From an uncultured Bacteroidales bacterium (lineage in GTDB: Bacteria > Bacteroidota > Bacteroidia > Bacteroidales > UBA4417), in the NCBI GenBank assembly GCA_903879715.1, contig CAIRMR010000211.1:1-61848 (forward strand): a DNA stretch of 61,848 nt, given 5' to 3'. The notes beneath the pieces are model-generated. The model did not search any database. It saw only the letters and a program-made list of their open reading frames with translations, and was not told the origin of the DNA. Below are positions 26,201-34,398 of this stretch, one piece after another (within the stretch, counting starts at the first letter, position 1; every line of letters starts with the position of its first letter). A program made the position numbers and the translations under genes.

Positions 26201-28794
26201 GCGGGCTTAATTTTTAAAGCTCGCTGATAAGGTTCGATTGCTTCAGTTAATTTTTTGTCGTTAAAAAGTTTATCCGCTTGCGCAACCGCTTCCTGGTACC
26301 GCTGACCTTCGGCTTTATCTTTATCCAGAATGGTCTGGATCTCAGCTATCTTTTGGTTAGGATATGCTTCGCCCGGTTTAACCAAATTTGCATTTTTAAA
26401 TGAAGCCAAAGAATTCACATATTCCTTTTCGGTAAAGAACTTGTCGCCATCAGCAATAGCTTTATTGTAGGATTCCTGAATTGTTTTTAGGTCAATAATT
26501 TGCTTTTCGGCTTCAGCAATTTTATCCGAAGGGTATTTTTCGGAAGGGTTTAAAACCTGTGCTTTCAGGAAATCAACAATGGCATCTTCATATTTTTTTG
26601 CAGCAAAAAGTTTATCGGCTGATGTGACGTAAGCTAAATAGTCTGAATCTAACTTTGTTTGCACTGCAAGCAATCCGGTGATTTTTTCAATCTGAGTTTT
26701 CGGATAAGTTTCGGCAGGTTTAATTCCGGATGCTTTTTTATATGCTGCAATAGCTTCGTTCAGTTTTTGACTATTGTAGTTATTATCGCCATCTGCAACG
26801 GCTTGAGAATAGTTTTCATCCAATGACTGCAGATCACCCATTATTTTATTGATTTTAGCGATCTGGTCCTGGGGGTATTTTTCATTCTTTTTTACTTCCG
26901 AAGCTTCGGTGTAGGCGGCCAGGGCACGGCTATATTCTTTGACTGTGAACAGCTGATCGCCGGCTTTTACGGCAGTCGTGTATTTTTCATCTGATTGTAG
27001 CTGGGCTGCAACTGTAGCTTTTATTTCCGTGATTTTATCCTGGGTAGCCTGGTCTGTTGGTTTAATGATCAGAGCATCCTGAAATGATTTGATAGCGAGG
27101 TCATAATTCCCTAACGAAAGCGCTTTATTCGCTTTTTCAAGTGCCTTGGAGTATTTAGTATATAAAAAATTGATCTCTGCTATTTTACCAATCGGGTATT
27201 CACTGAATGAATTTATAGAACGGGCAAGTTCATAGGCTTCCAATGCCTCGTTGTACTTGTATTCGGAAAATAGTCGGTCTCCGTTGGCGATTGCCGCAGC
27301 ATAACCTTCTTTCTTGTTTTTTGAAGCCGCTAACTTGGCTTGAGCTTCTGTAATTTTTTGCTGAGGATAAGCTTCCCCCGGTTTGAATTCAAGTGATTTG
27401 TTATATATTGAAATAGCATCTTCAAATTTTTCCTGCTTAAACAAATTGTCGGCTTCGGCAATGGATTTATTATAATTTTCGTCAGTTTCTTTTTGCTTTC
27501 CGGTGATTGCCGTGATTTCATCTATTTTCTGAGCAGGATATTTTTCGTTTGGCAGCAGTGTAAGTGCATTACGAAAGTAACCCAATGCGGCATCATATTT
27601 TTTCTCACTTAGCGACTGATCACCATTTTTAATGGCCACATCGAATGCATCATTACGTGAAGCATTGTCGGCAATCAGCTTTTCTACCTCCGCAATTTTG
27701 GTTTTCGGGTAAGTTTCAGCCGGTTTAATGGCCAAGGCCGATTTAAAACCAATAATTGCTGCCGGGTAATCAATCGATTTTAAAAGGCTTTCGGCACTTG
27801 CCAGAGCCGCGTCATACTTCTGCTGATCCGATTGCAGTTGAGATTCACCCGATTTGGTTTTTTCGAGCATTTCTTTCGGGTATCGTGCTCCCGGTTTAGC
27901 GTTGAGCGCTTCCTGGTATTTTATGCGGGCACTGGCAAAGTCGCGGTTAATATAGAACTGATCAGCCAGTTCAATGGATTTATCATAGGCATCTTGAAAA
28001 GCCTTCTGATTGCTGGTGTAATTATCAATCTCCTGGATTTTCTGTTTGGCATACTGGTTACCAGGTGTTAAATCTAACGCTTTCTGATATTCTGCGCGGG
28101 CTTCGGGGCGTTTCCCGGCTTGCAATAAGATATCCGCGGAAGCGATGCTTTTTGCCGACTGCTCTGTCCGTATTTTTAAATCAGCTTGCTGTTTTTTTGA
28201 AGAGGCAATTTTGTCCTTCACCAATTTTGTATTTGGCTGTAACGCGAGTGCCGTTTCGTAAAACGTGATAGCTTTATCAAAATCTGAAATTGCCAGTGAT
28301 TTATCACCATTAGCGACAGCTTCTTTAAAATTAGCCACATCGGCAGGATCTTTGTACAAGGCACTTATTTCTTCCAGCCTATCCTTTGGAAATTGTGCCG
28401 AAGGATCGATCAAAACAGCTTTCTGGAATTCTGCCTTTGCTTGAGGGTAGTCCTTTTGCTTAAATAAATTTTCGGCTTTTATAATTGTATTTTCGAATAA
28501 TTGGGCTTTGGTGTCGGGGCTTGCATCGAGCAACTTATTAATTTCCCCGATTTTATCAGTGGCATAATTATACTCAGGCTTGGCTTGCCTGGCTTTTTCG
28601 TACAGGAGTAATGCTCCTTCATAATCTTTTGAAGCTAAAGCCTGGTCAGCCTGCTGAATCAGGGTTTTATAATTTGCATCAGCAGGCTTGCCCTGCGCGG
28701 AGCAGGTATTAGGATATGACGATAAAAAAGTGATTCCAATAAAAACAAGCAGAATGTATATTTTAACAGGATTCCCGGAAATGCTATTCTTCAT
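23239..28794 (-). CDS. Giant secreted TPR-like repeat protein, 30 units
   Basis: 1851 residues. After a signal peptide (about 1-34, ending CSAQ) come 30 units of about 57 residues, each a TPR-like helix pair plus a third helix introduced by YP.dkIaEi. The last roughly 115 residues are the same beta-rich domain as in the paralog at 20595-23006. Units 12-16, 17-21 and 22-26 form three copies of a five-unit block, with very similar DNA between the first two copies. TPR-type solenoids bind proteins or carry large complexes. With export and a distinct C-terminal domain this may be a cell-envelope scaffold (inference). No transport or secretion gene is adjacent except the LolD-like ATPase at 28931, in the same direction upstream. 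Confidence 0.85.
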   Translation of the reverse strand: MKNSISGNPVKIYILLVFIGITFLSSYPNTCSAQGKPADANYKTLIQQADQALASKDYEGALLLYEKARQAKPEYNYATDKIGEINKLLDASPDTKAQLFENTIIKAENLFKQKDYPQAKAEFQKAVLIDPSAQFPKDRLEEISALYKDPADVANFKEAVANGDKSLAISDFDKAITFYETALALQPNTKLVKDKIASSKKQQADLKIRTEQSAKSIASADILLQAGKRPEARAEYQKALDLTPGNQYAKQKIQEIDNYTSNQKAFQDAYDKSIELADQFYINRDFASARIKYQEALNAKPGARYPKEMLEKTKSGESQLQSDQQKYDAALASAESLLKSIDYPAAIIGFKSALAIKPAETYPKTKIAEVEKLIADNASRNDAFDVAIKNGDQSLSEKKYDAALGYFRNALTLLPNEKYPAQKIDEITAITGKQKETDENYNKSIAEADNLFKQEKFEDAISIYNKSLEFKPGEAYPQQKITEAQAKLAASKNKKEGYAAAIANGDRLFSEYKYNEALEAYELARSINSFSEYPIGKIAEINFLYTKYSKALEKANKALSLGNYDLAIKSFQDALIIKPTDQATQDKITEIKATVAAQLQSDEKYTTAVKAGDQLFTVKEYSRALAAYTEASEVKKNEKYPQDQIAKINKIMGDLQSLDENYSQAVADGDNNYNSQKLNEAIAAYKKASGIKPAETYPKTQIEKITGLLAVQTKLDSDYLAYVTSADKLFAAKKYEDAIVDFLKAQVLNPSEKYPSDKIAEAEKQIIDLKTIQESYNKAIADGDKFFTEKEYVNSLASFKNANLVKPGEAYPNQKIAEIQTILDKDKAEGQRYQEAVAQADKLFNDKKLTEAIEPYQRALKIKPAEKYPQDQIAEINNQIDAEKKLGDDYQKLITDAETFLKAGKYEEARNLFSSAATLKPLEKLPKDKIAEIDGILAAIQLKGQNYSKSISDADAAFAEKKYPQAIVSYNAALILKPSEAYPKSQLEKINGLVSAQTKLDADYTALINSADKLFTAKKYEDAIADYRKSLVLKPSEKYPSDKIAEAEKLIVDIRAIQESYNKAIADGNKLFTEKDYTNSLASFKNANSVKPGEAYPNQKIAEIQTILDKDKAESQRYQEAIAQADKLFNDKKLTEALEPYQRASKIKPAEKYPQDQIAEINRQVAAEKKLSDDYQKAITDADLKLKAGKYDEARNLYSSAGALKPLEKLPKDKIAEIDGILSGIQKMEQNYSKAISDGDASLAAKRYQEALTFYAAASGIKPTETYPKIQAEKINNLLAEQQKLDDNFLTLVTSADQFFDAKKYTEAIVDFRKALALKPTEKYPSDKIAEAEKNIADLKALQEVYEKALADGDIKLASKDYENALISFKTANTSKPTESYPVQKISEIQLIIDKQKAETASYQQALALADKFFSDQKYREALEPYQRASTIKTGEKYPQEQIIRINAILAEQKKLDEDYRKLLTDAEVLLKAAKYDEARITYTNAGTMKPAEKLPKEKIAEIDGILAGIKLKDENYTKAINAAAEFYTAKNLQGAIKSYEEALFFKPTEKYPQERITAIKSEITAIDENYLKAVSLGDSKLAAKNLTEALNAYQNAAEIKPDEEYPKTKIAGINSALLLQKEELEKMYSSYVAEGDRLFGAKDYAGANSSFAKAAGIKPDESYPKQRIIEITKIVEEIELARKAEYNKALGEADKLYNTKVFDLAIDAYEVAAMINPGDSYPGLQIGKIRKYMSEHAIQDLYLQTLVISEGNEKKFTFSAIEPRLRKNNYILLKARSTGKTAPKVYLNYGRDGQKNGGIVLRSIDKATISDYLIRISVQDKWYREDNNWISLSVETGDIEITKVQIAAGE
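24240..26815 (-). repeat. Triplicated ~855-bp higher-order repeat inside the giant TPR gene
   Basis: Three consecutive blocks of five units (about 285 residues each) correspond unit by unit. For example, the second units open SYNKAIADGDKFFTEKEY, SYNKAIADGNKLFTEKDY and VYEKALADGDIKLASKDY. Blocks one and two are nearly identical over long DNA stretches (such as 25480-25520 against 26320-26360), so that duplication is the more recent. Confidence 0.8.
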
Positions 28795-28930
28795 TGACTA
28801 AACAGGTTTGATTTCATATCTGAAAATTAATAACGGTCGTTTCCCGAAATTATTGGCTTGACAGAATTGTAAAACGAGATTTTATTTGTTTGAGGATGTA
28901 ATAGTTACAGGAAGTATTCCCGTGAATTTA

Positions 28931-29581
28931 TTACACTATCCTTCCATCGAGCATCATGAGTTTACGGTCACTCATTTCAGCAAGTTCCTGGTTATGAGTA
29001 ACGATCACAAATGTTTGGTTAAATTCCTTACGAAGTGTGAAAAACAATGCGTGCAGTTCTTTCGCATTAGCTGAATCAAGGTTGCCTGAAGGTTCGTCGG
29101 CCAATATTACCGAAGGATGATTCATAAGGGCACGGGCAACGGCAACCCGCTGTTGTTCTCCACCCGAAAGCGCGGAAGGTTTATGCTCAGCCCTATCGCT
29201 GAGGTGCAAAAATTCAAGTAATTCCAATGCCCGGAGCTTCGCCTCTTTTTGCGAAACACCCGCGATAAAAGCAGGAATACAAAGATTTTCAAGCGCTGTA
29301 AATTCAGGCAACAGGTGGTGAAACTGGAAAACAAACCCGATATTCATATTACGAAAAGAAGCCAGGCGTTTCTCGCTGAACGATGCAACATCCTGCTTGT
29401 CGAATTGAATTGAACCTGAAGTTGGTTTGTCGAGCGTGCCGATAATTTGAAGAAGTGTGGTTTTGCCTGCACCCGAAGCGCCAACTATCGATACAATTTC
29501 TCCTTTGGTTATTTCCAGGTCAATGCCTTTCAATACTTCGAGCGATCCATACGACTTGTGAATATTTTTTCCGGATATCAT
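28931..29581 (-). CDS. lolD: LolD-like ABC transporter ATP-binding protein
   Basis: 216 residues with Walker [11 protein letters not shown]-loop [17 protein letters not shown], signature [15 protein letters not shown], Walker [13 protein letters not shown] and a switch His (IVTHNQEL). The [11 protein letters not shown] stretch and the DEPSGNLD pattern are typical of the LolD/MacB/FtsE group. The closest resemblance is LolD, which powers release of lipoproteins from the inner membrane. The LolCE permease is not adjacent. That is common in Bacteroidota, where the genes are scattered. The window encodes several lipoproteins that could be its clients. Downstream on the same strand is the giant TPR gene, about 140 bp away. 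Confidence 0.8.
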   Translation of the reverse strand: MISGKNIHKSYGSLEVLKGIDLEITKGEIVSIVGASGAGKTTLLQIIGTLDKPTSGSIQFDKQDVASFSEKRLASFRNMNIGFVFQFHHLLPEFTALENLCIPAFIAGVSQKEAKLRALELLEFLHLSDRAEHKPSALSGGEQQRVAVARALMNHPSVILADEPSGNLDSANAKELHALFFTLRKEFNQTFVIVTHNQELAEMSDRKLMMLDGRIV

Positions 29582-29981
29582 ATTTCAGTTTGTAATCGCA
29601 AAGGTACAATTTATATAAATAAACCATCAGAGGATGTTATTGCCCATTCTGGTGTTTATTTTTTTCTAATTTCGCAAGGTTAATTATTATTCCTGCATTA
29701 TTTCTGCTGAACTTTGAGGAGAGAAGTAATCTGTTTTTAAAATGATTTGACATTAATTGAAAGATATACACCGACACGTATGGCTTTATAGTAATAAAAG
29801 ATTTATTTTAGCCGTGTATTCCCGATTCGAAATACAGCTTCTGTTGTTTAGAGAATTTAGTTCATAAAATCAACAAATTCAAAGTTTTATGATTATTTGA
29901 TACTTGATATTGAATAAAAATAAAACTCTTTTCCAGTATGCAAAACCTAAAATAATGTCATTTTAATAAAAACAAATCACA
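29582..29981. other. Gene-free divergent promoter region of lolD and sucC
   Basis: About 400 bp of AT-rich sequence between divergent genes. I find no good TAnnTTTG box and no stable hairpin. Confidence 0.4.
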
Positions 29982-31175
29982 ATGAATCTTCACGAATACC
30001 AGGCAAAGCAGATTTTAAGCAGTTACGGAGTTCCTGTGCCCAGGGGCATTATGGCCGAAACTCTAGAACAGGCAGTTGTTGCAGCTAAAGAAATTCAGAA
30101 ATTAAGCGGATCGCAATTTTGTGTTGTGAAAGCCCAGATACATGCCGGAGGCCGTGGTAAAGGCGGTGGTGTTAAATTGGCAAAATCACTCGACGATGCC
30201 CGCGAAAAAGCCACCAACATATTAGGGATGCATCTTATAACTCCACAGACAGGTGCGGAAGGTAAACTTGTCCGCAAGGTTTTAATACAGGAAGATGTTT
30301 ATTATCCGGGAGTTTCAGAAACCAAAGAGTTTTACCTTAGCATGCTCCTGAATCGCCAGGAAGGAAAAGCCATGATCATGTACTCAACCGAAGGCGGTAT
30401 GGATATTGAGCATGTGGCCGAACACACCCCGGAGCTCATTTTTGTTGAAATTATCGACCGTAAAGTCGGGCTTCAACCGTTTCAATGCCGTAATGTAGCT
30501 TTTAATCTTGGATTATCCGGCGAAGCACATAAGAATATGGTAAAATTTGTGAAAGGCATTTACGATGCTTACATGGGTGCCGATTGTACCATGCTTGAAA
30601 TCAACCCGGTTCTCAAAACCAGCGATAACAAAATACTGGCTGTCGATTGCAAGATGCGCCTCGATGATAATGCGCTTTACCGTCATCCTGATTATGCCGC
30701 CATGCGCGATATCCATGAAGAAGATCCTTCGGAAGTGGAAGCAGGAAAGTATAATCTCAATTATGTAAAACTCAACGGTAACGTAGGTTGTATGGTAAAT
30801 GGCGCAGGCCTGGCCATGGCTACCATGGATATTATTAAACAAAGCGGTGGAGATCCTGCCAACTTCCTCGATGTAGGCGGTACAGCCAATGCCGAAAGGG
30901 TAGAACGTGCGTTCCGGATTATCCTAAAAGATCCGGCTGTAAAAGCTATCCTTGTGAATATATTCGGCGGTATTGTACGCTGCGACCGCGTAGCTCAGGG
31001 AATTGTTGATGCATATAAAAACATTGGAAATATTCCTATCCCTATCATCGTAAGGTTGCAGGGAACCAATGCCGAAGAAGCAAAGGAACTTATTAATAAC
31101 TCGGGATTAGCTGTATTTTCAGCTACTACATTGCAGGAAGCTGCGGATTTGGTGAATAAGGTTTTGCAGGATTAA
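29982..31175 (+). CDS. sucC: Succinyl-CoA synthetase beta subunit
   Basis: 397 residues, normal length. It opens MNLHEYQAKQILSSYGVPVP, the diagnostic start of SucC, then has the ATP-grasp phosphate loop GGRGKGGGVKL, the EINPVL segment with its metal ligand and the CoA-ligase half ending in NIFGGIVRCD and RLQGTNAEEAKEL. It joins succinyl-CoA and ADP (or GDP) to make succinate and ATP in the TCA cycle. The alpha subunit gene sucD normally follows, but here sucC is alone and is closed by a bidirectional terminator. SucD must therefore be encoded elsewhere. Confidence 0.95.
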   Translation: MNLHEYQAKQILSSYGVPVPRGIMAETLEQAVVAAKEIQKLSGSQFCVVKAQIHAGGRGKGGGVKLAKSLDDAREKATNILGMHLITPQTGAEGKLVRKVLIQEDVYYPGVSETKEFYLSMLLNRQEGKAMIMYSTEGGMDIEHVAEHTPELIFVEIIDRKVGLQPFQCRNVAFNLGLSGEAHKNMVKFVKGIYDAYMGADCTMLEINPVLKTSDNKILAVDCKMRLDDNALYRHPDYAAMRDIHEEDPSEVEAGKYNLNYVKLNGNVGCMVNGAGLAMATMDIIKQSGGDPANFLDVGGTANAERVERAFRIILKDPAVKAILVNIFGGIVRCDRVAQGIVDAYKNIGNIPIPIIVRLQGTNAEEAKELINNSGLAVFSATTLQEAADLVNKVLQD

Positions 31176-31230
31176 ATTCTGATATACTGGATTGCCAAAT
31201 ATTGGATTGCAAATCCAATACTCTATGGGT

Positions 31231-31295
31231 GCGGATCGCAGATCCGCACCGGCAAGCCGCACCGGCAAGCCGCACCAGCAGGCCGCACCAGCATT
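31231..31295. repeat. GC-rich hairpin plus four 13-bp tandem repeats
   Basis: GCGGATC-GCA-GATCCGC (31231-31247) is a perfect hairpin. Four tandem 13-bp units follow at 31244-31295, each starting CCGCACC. The stretch is far richer in G+C than its surroundings and lies in the gap between sucC and the convergent trpB. Confidence 0.75.
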
Positions 31296-31312
31296 CCGCC
31301 CTAAAAATAAAA

Positions 31313-31345
31313 AAAACGCACCTTGTCATTTACAAGGTGCGTTTT
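31313..31345. terminator. Bidirectional terminator between sucC and trpB
   Basis: AAAACGCACCTTGT pairs exactly with ACAAGGTGCGTTTT over a 5-base loop, with A and T runs on the two sides. It serves both convergent genes. Confidence 0.85.
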
Positions 31346-31416
31346 AAAATTCTATCATTCAATTTGCGAACCCTTCAAGTGATCAGAACCATTAAAGAGT
31401 AAAGGGGTTTTAAAAT

Positions 31417-32793
31417 TTATTTAAACGCCAATTCAATCGGATGAGTCTGCCCTTCAATATTGCACAACATGGCATCATCGAAAATAAAATTGGTAAGTTT
31501 ATTATCAAGATATTGCTGATAGGAATTCATATCGAAATAGCCATGGCCACTCAGGTTGAAGAGAATGGTTTTGGGTGAGTTTTCGGCTTTTGCTTTTAAT
31601 GCTTCCCTGATGGTATATGCAATAGCATGTGAGGATTCCGGTGCCGGAAGAATTCCTTCGGCCTGGGCAAATTTTAAGCCGGCCTCGAAGCATTCCAGCT
31701 GATCAATGGCAACTGCCTCAACAATTCCTTCGTTCGCCAGCGCGCTTACCAGTGGAGCAGCACCATGATAACGCAGCCCTCCTGCATGAATTCCCGGTGG
31801 AATAAAGTCATGGCCAAGTGTATGCATAGGTAAAAGCGGAGTCATACCTGCCACATCTCCAAAATCATAACGAAAAACTCCTTTAGTAAGTTTGGGACAA
31901 GATGAAGGTTCAACCGCTACGAATCTTGTTTTCGTTTTACCATCCAGGTTATGCCTGATAAAAGGGAAAGATATTCCTGCAAAATTCGATCCTCCACCTA
32001 AGCAACCGATAACCACGTCAGGATAATCACCTGCTTTTTCGAATTGCTTTTCAGCTTCGAGGCCAATAATAGTCTGGTGAAGCAGTACATGGTTCAGGAC
32101 ACTTCCAAGCGCATATTTTGTTCCCGGATCGGCAACCGCCAATTCCATTGCTTCGCTGATAGCAATACCAAGGCTGCCAGGACTGTCGGGAAACTTTGCC
32201 AGGATATCACGTCCGGCTTTTGTAAATATGCTTGGTGAAGCTTCTACTTTTCCATTCCACATATTCATCAGCATTTTACGGTATGGTTTCTGGTCGAAAC
32301 TAACTTTTACCATAAAAATCTGCAAATCAATTCCAAAGTAATTACATGCAAAACTCAATGCGCTTCCCCATTGCCCGGCACCGGTTTCAGTAGTTATTTT
32401 CTTTATGCCTTCCATCTTATTATAGTAAGCCTGCGGAATGGCTGTATTTGTTTTGTGTGAACCTGCCGGGCTAACTCCTTCGTATTTGTAATATATTTTT
32501 GCCGGAGTTCCGAGCATTTTCTCCAGGTTGATTGCCCTGTATAATGGCGAAGGCCTGAACATACTGTATAATTCGCGTACTTTATCGGGAATGCTGATAA
32601 AACGTTCGCTCGACATTTCCTGTTGTATCAATGCTTCAGGGAAAATTGCGCTCATCGAAGCGCCATCAATTGGTTTCAGTGTTCCGGGATGTAATGGAGG
32701 CAACATTTTTCCGCCAAGGTCGGCAGCAATATTATACCATTTATCAGGCATTTCTTCGGGTAAGAGAACAATGTTTCGTTTGTTGCTGTGCAT
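31417..32793 (-). CDS. trpB: Tryptophan synthase beta chain, TrpB2 type
   Basis: About 458 residues, longer than TrpB1 (about 400). The PLP lysine lies in SPAGSHKTNTA, the phosphate cup in GCLGGGSNFAG and the K.TTETGAGQWG segment is present. The N-terminal PLHPGTLKPI extension and the IPDKVRELY..FRPSPLYRA region mark the TrpB2 subgroup, which can work without TrpA and makes tryptophan from indole (or indole and serine) in salvage. No trpA or other trp gene is adjacent. I chose ATG 32793. Upstream lies a leader peptide with three Trp codons and a terminator hairpin, so expression is probably set by tryptophan supply through attenuation. Confidence 0.92.
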   Translation of the reverse strand: MHSNKRNIVLLPEEMPDKWYNIAADLGGKMLPPLHPGTLKPIDGASMSAIFPEALIQQEMSSERFISIPDKVRELYSMFRPSPLYRAINLEKMLGTPAKIYYKYEGVSPAGSHKTNTAIPQAYYNKMEGIKKITTETGAGQWGSALSFACNYFGIDLQIFMVKVSFDQKPYRKMLMNMWNGKVEASPSIFTKAGRDILAKFPDSPGSLGIAISEAMELAVADPGTKYALGSVLNHVLLHQTIIGLEAEKQFEKAGDYPDVVIGCLGGGSNFAGISFPFIRHNLDGKTKTRFVAVEPSSCPKLTKGVFRYDFGDVAGMTPLLPMHTLGHDFIPPGIHAGGLRYHGAAPLVSALANEGIVEAVAIDQLECFEAGLKFAQAEGILPAPESSHAIAYTIREALKAKAENSPKTILFNLSGHGYFDMNSYQQYLDNKLTNFIFDDAMLCNIEGQTHPIELAFK

Positions 32794-32835
32794 AAAAATT
32801 AAGTATTGGGTTAGAATATGGATGGATTGAAAACG

Positions 32836-32861
32836 AAAAAGGCACATCGTAACGATGTGCC
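32836..32861 (-). terminator. Attenuator terminator of trpB
   Basis: On the minus strand GGCACATCGT and ACGATGTGCC form a 10-bp stem around one base and are followed directly by five T, 43 bp before the trpB start codon. A near copy of the 5' arm (GCACATCGTAGCG, 32915-32903) lies within the end of the leader peptide gene and could pair with the 3' arm instead. Confidence 0.8.
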
Positions 32862-32899
32862 CTTAAGTTGAGTATCTTATATTTTTTACATACCCGGGA

Positions 32900-32968
32900 T
32901 TACGCTACGATGTGCATTAGCCATCGGCGCCACCAATTATAGGAAAGAGTATGTTTGAAATTGGTCAT
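32900..32968 (-). CDS. Tryptophan-rich leader peptide (trpL-like)
   Basis: A 22-codon frame on the minus strand begins with ATG at 32968 and ends with TAA at 32902-32900. It reads MTNFKHTLSYNWWRRWLMH and three more residues. The Trp codons are at 32935-32933, 32932-32930 and 32923-32921, the last two-thirds of the way along, as in classical trp leaders. The frame starts about 18 nt after the predicted transcription start and is followed by a terminator hairpin ahead of trpB. Three Trp codons in 22 is far above chance for this composition. The likely mechanism is ribosome stalling at Trp codons when charged tRNA-Trp is scarce, which frees the 13-base copy of the terminator arm. That switch is my inference and needs folding. 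Confidence 0.8.
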   Translation of the reverse strand: MTNFKHTLSYNWWRRWLMHIVA

Positions 32969-32991
32969 TGGGTGTGTTTGTGTTTGTTGTG

Positions 32992-33025
32992 CAAAGATAG
33001 CGATTTACATTTTACGTTCAGCAAA
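32992..33025 (-). promoter_or_regulatory. Promoter of the trp leader
   Basis: TTTG (from 33025) and TATCTTTG (32999-32992) on the minus strand are spaced by 22 bp, close to the 19-21 bp consensus. The start of transcription would be near 32986. Confidence 0.65.
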
Positions 33026-33155
33026 GTGTTGCTTTTTTTTTAAAATTTAATGTCAGAATCAGAATTTACAGAATATTAAAATTTACAAAATTATTTCAAA
33101 GAAGAATAGTAGAAAAGACTGGAAGCCTTAAATTAGCAGTAAGAAAATTAGCAAT

Positions 33156-33563
33156 ATGGAAAAAGATGAACTAACTTACAAAATTATTGGTTGTGCCATG
33201 AAGGTACATAATACAATGGGCCCTGGTTTTCAGGAAGTTATTTATCAAAGATGTCTAGCCATTGAATTAGCCAGAACGGATTTGGCCTTTCATAGAGAAA
33301 AGGAACAAACTGTATTCTATGAAGAAATAGAAGTTGGTACGCGAAGAGTTGATTTTGTTGTTGAAGAGAAGGTGATTGTTGAACTGAAAGCTCTTGTAAA
33401 CCTTGAAGATGTGCATATTGCCCAAGCTAAAAATTATACAGTGGCGTATGATTTTCCGTTAGGCTTATTGATCAATTTTGGCAATCAAAGCCTTCAATAT
33501 AAATTATTGTTCAATCCTAAATACTACCCCAAACCTAATTCTGGGAATCCTAAAATTCAATAA
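33156..33563 (+). CDS. GxxExxY family protein
   Basis: 135 residues carrying the namesake motif as GFQEVIY near residues 24-30 (preceded by VHNTMGPG), then a PD-(D/E)XK-like core RVDFVVEEKVIVELKAL and a C-terminal QAKNYTVAYDFPLGLLINFG. The family is predicted to have a restriction-endonuclease-like fold. It is very common and often repeated in Bacteroidota and Planctomycetes genomes, and no function has been shown. It lies between the trp leader and a methyltransferase, with no clear operon partner. Confidence 0.9.
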   Translation: MEKDELTYKIIGCAMKVHNTMGPGFQEVIYQRCLAIELARTDLAFHREKEQTVFYEEIEVGTRRVDFVVEEKVIVELKALVNLEDVHIAQAKNYTVAYDFPLGLLINFGNQSLQYKLLFNPKYYPKPNSGNPKIQ

Positions 33564-33593
33564 ATTCTGATTCAGACATTGTTTCAATTCCAT

Positions 33594-33601
33594 TACCTTT
33601 G
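33594..33601 (+). promoter_or_regulatory. Promoter -7 box of the methyltransferase gene
   Basis: TACCTTTG matches TAnnTTTG exactly and lies 28 bp before the ATG at 33629. Because the box overlaps the longer TTG-started reading frame at 33599, it supports the shorter start. Confidence 0.55.
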
Positions 33602-33628
33602 CACCCTCAATTTCATAATTTCTATCTT

Positions 33629-34384
33629 ATGCAAACAGCCGAACGCAGCTCCGGGCACGATCCATCAGAACAGGTAATTTATAACCGATGCCTTTATGCT
33701 TACAAGGCTGCTTCCGAATTTGTGAAGGGAGATATAATCGAACTAGGCAGTGGCGAAGGTTACGGTATTCAGATGCTGGCCCCGCTTGCTCAACGTTACC
33801 TGGCTGTTGATAAATTTGATACCAATATTTCGGGCCATGCCAATGTGGAATTCAGAAAACAATTGCTTCCATCCCTGGCTGGAATAGCTGATAATACATT
33901 TGATTTTGCTGTTACTTTCCAGGTTATTGAGCATATTCAGGACGATAAAACGTTTATAAGTGAAATACACCGGGTACTCAAACCAGGTGGTATGTTATTT
34001 CTCACTACGCCTAACCGCCTGATGTCAATTACACGCAATCCATGGCATATACGTGAATATACCGGTGCTGAATTGGCTACACATGTGGGCAAAAGTTTTG
34101 GCAAAGTTGAAGTTAAAGGCGTATTCGGCAGCCCGCTTGTGATGGAATACCACGAACGTAACAACGCCTCTGTAAAACGAATAACAAGATTTGATGTTTT
34201 GAACCTGCAATACACACTTCCGCGCCAGCTATTGCAGATACCTTATGATATTATGAACCGGCTTAACCGTCGCAAATTACTTGAAGGCAATACTGAAATT
34301 GTGAACAAGGTTTCACTTGCCGATTTCTTCCTGAAAGCTACTACGGAAGATTGCTTTGATCTTTTTGTTATCGCGACAAAATAA
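33629..34384 (+). CDS. Class I SAM-dependent methyltransferase
   Basis: About 251 residues: motif I IELGSGEGYG, an acidic AVDKFD, DFAVTFQVIEHIQDD and EIHRVLKPGGMLFLTTPN, a standard methyltransferase type 11 core. The N-terminal RSSGHDPSEQVIYNRCLYAYK and C-terminal RKLLEGNTEIV are less common. Such proteins in Bacteroidota methylate lipids, quinones or sugars; the substrate is not evident. I chose ATG 33629 rather than the TTG at 33599 because the probable promoter box lies at 33594-33601. The gene precedes an inverted pair of dispersed repeats. Confidence 0.8.
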   Translation: MQTAERSSGHDPSEQVIYNRCLYAYKAASEFVKGDIIELGSGEGYGIQMLAPLAQRYLAVDKFDTNISGHANVEFRKQLLPSLAGIADNTFDFAVTFQVIEHIQDDKTFISEIHRVLKPGGMLFLTTPNRLMSITRNPWHIREYTGAELATHVGKSFGKVEVKGVFGSPLVMEYHERNNASVKRITRFDVLNLQYTLPRQLLQIPYDIMNRLNRRKLLEGNTEIVNKVSLADFFLKATTEDCFDLFVIATK

Positions 34385-34398
34385 AAAATCCGAAAATA

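Noticed and set aside
24240-26815. CRISPR-like periodic repeat
   Set aside because: The period is about 171 and 855 bp, lies in frame inside one long gene and encodes TPR-like units.
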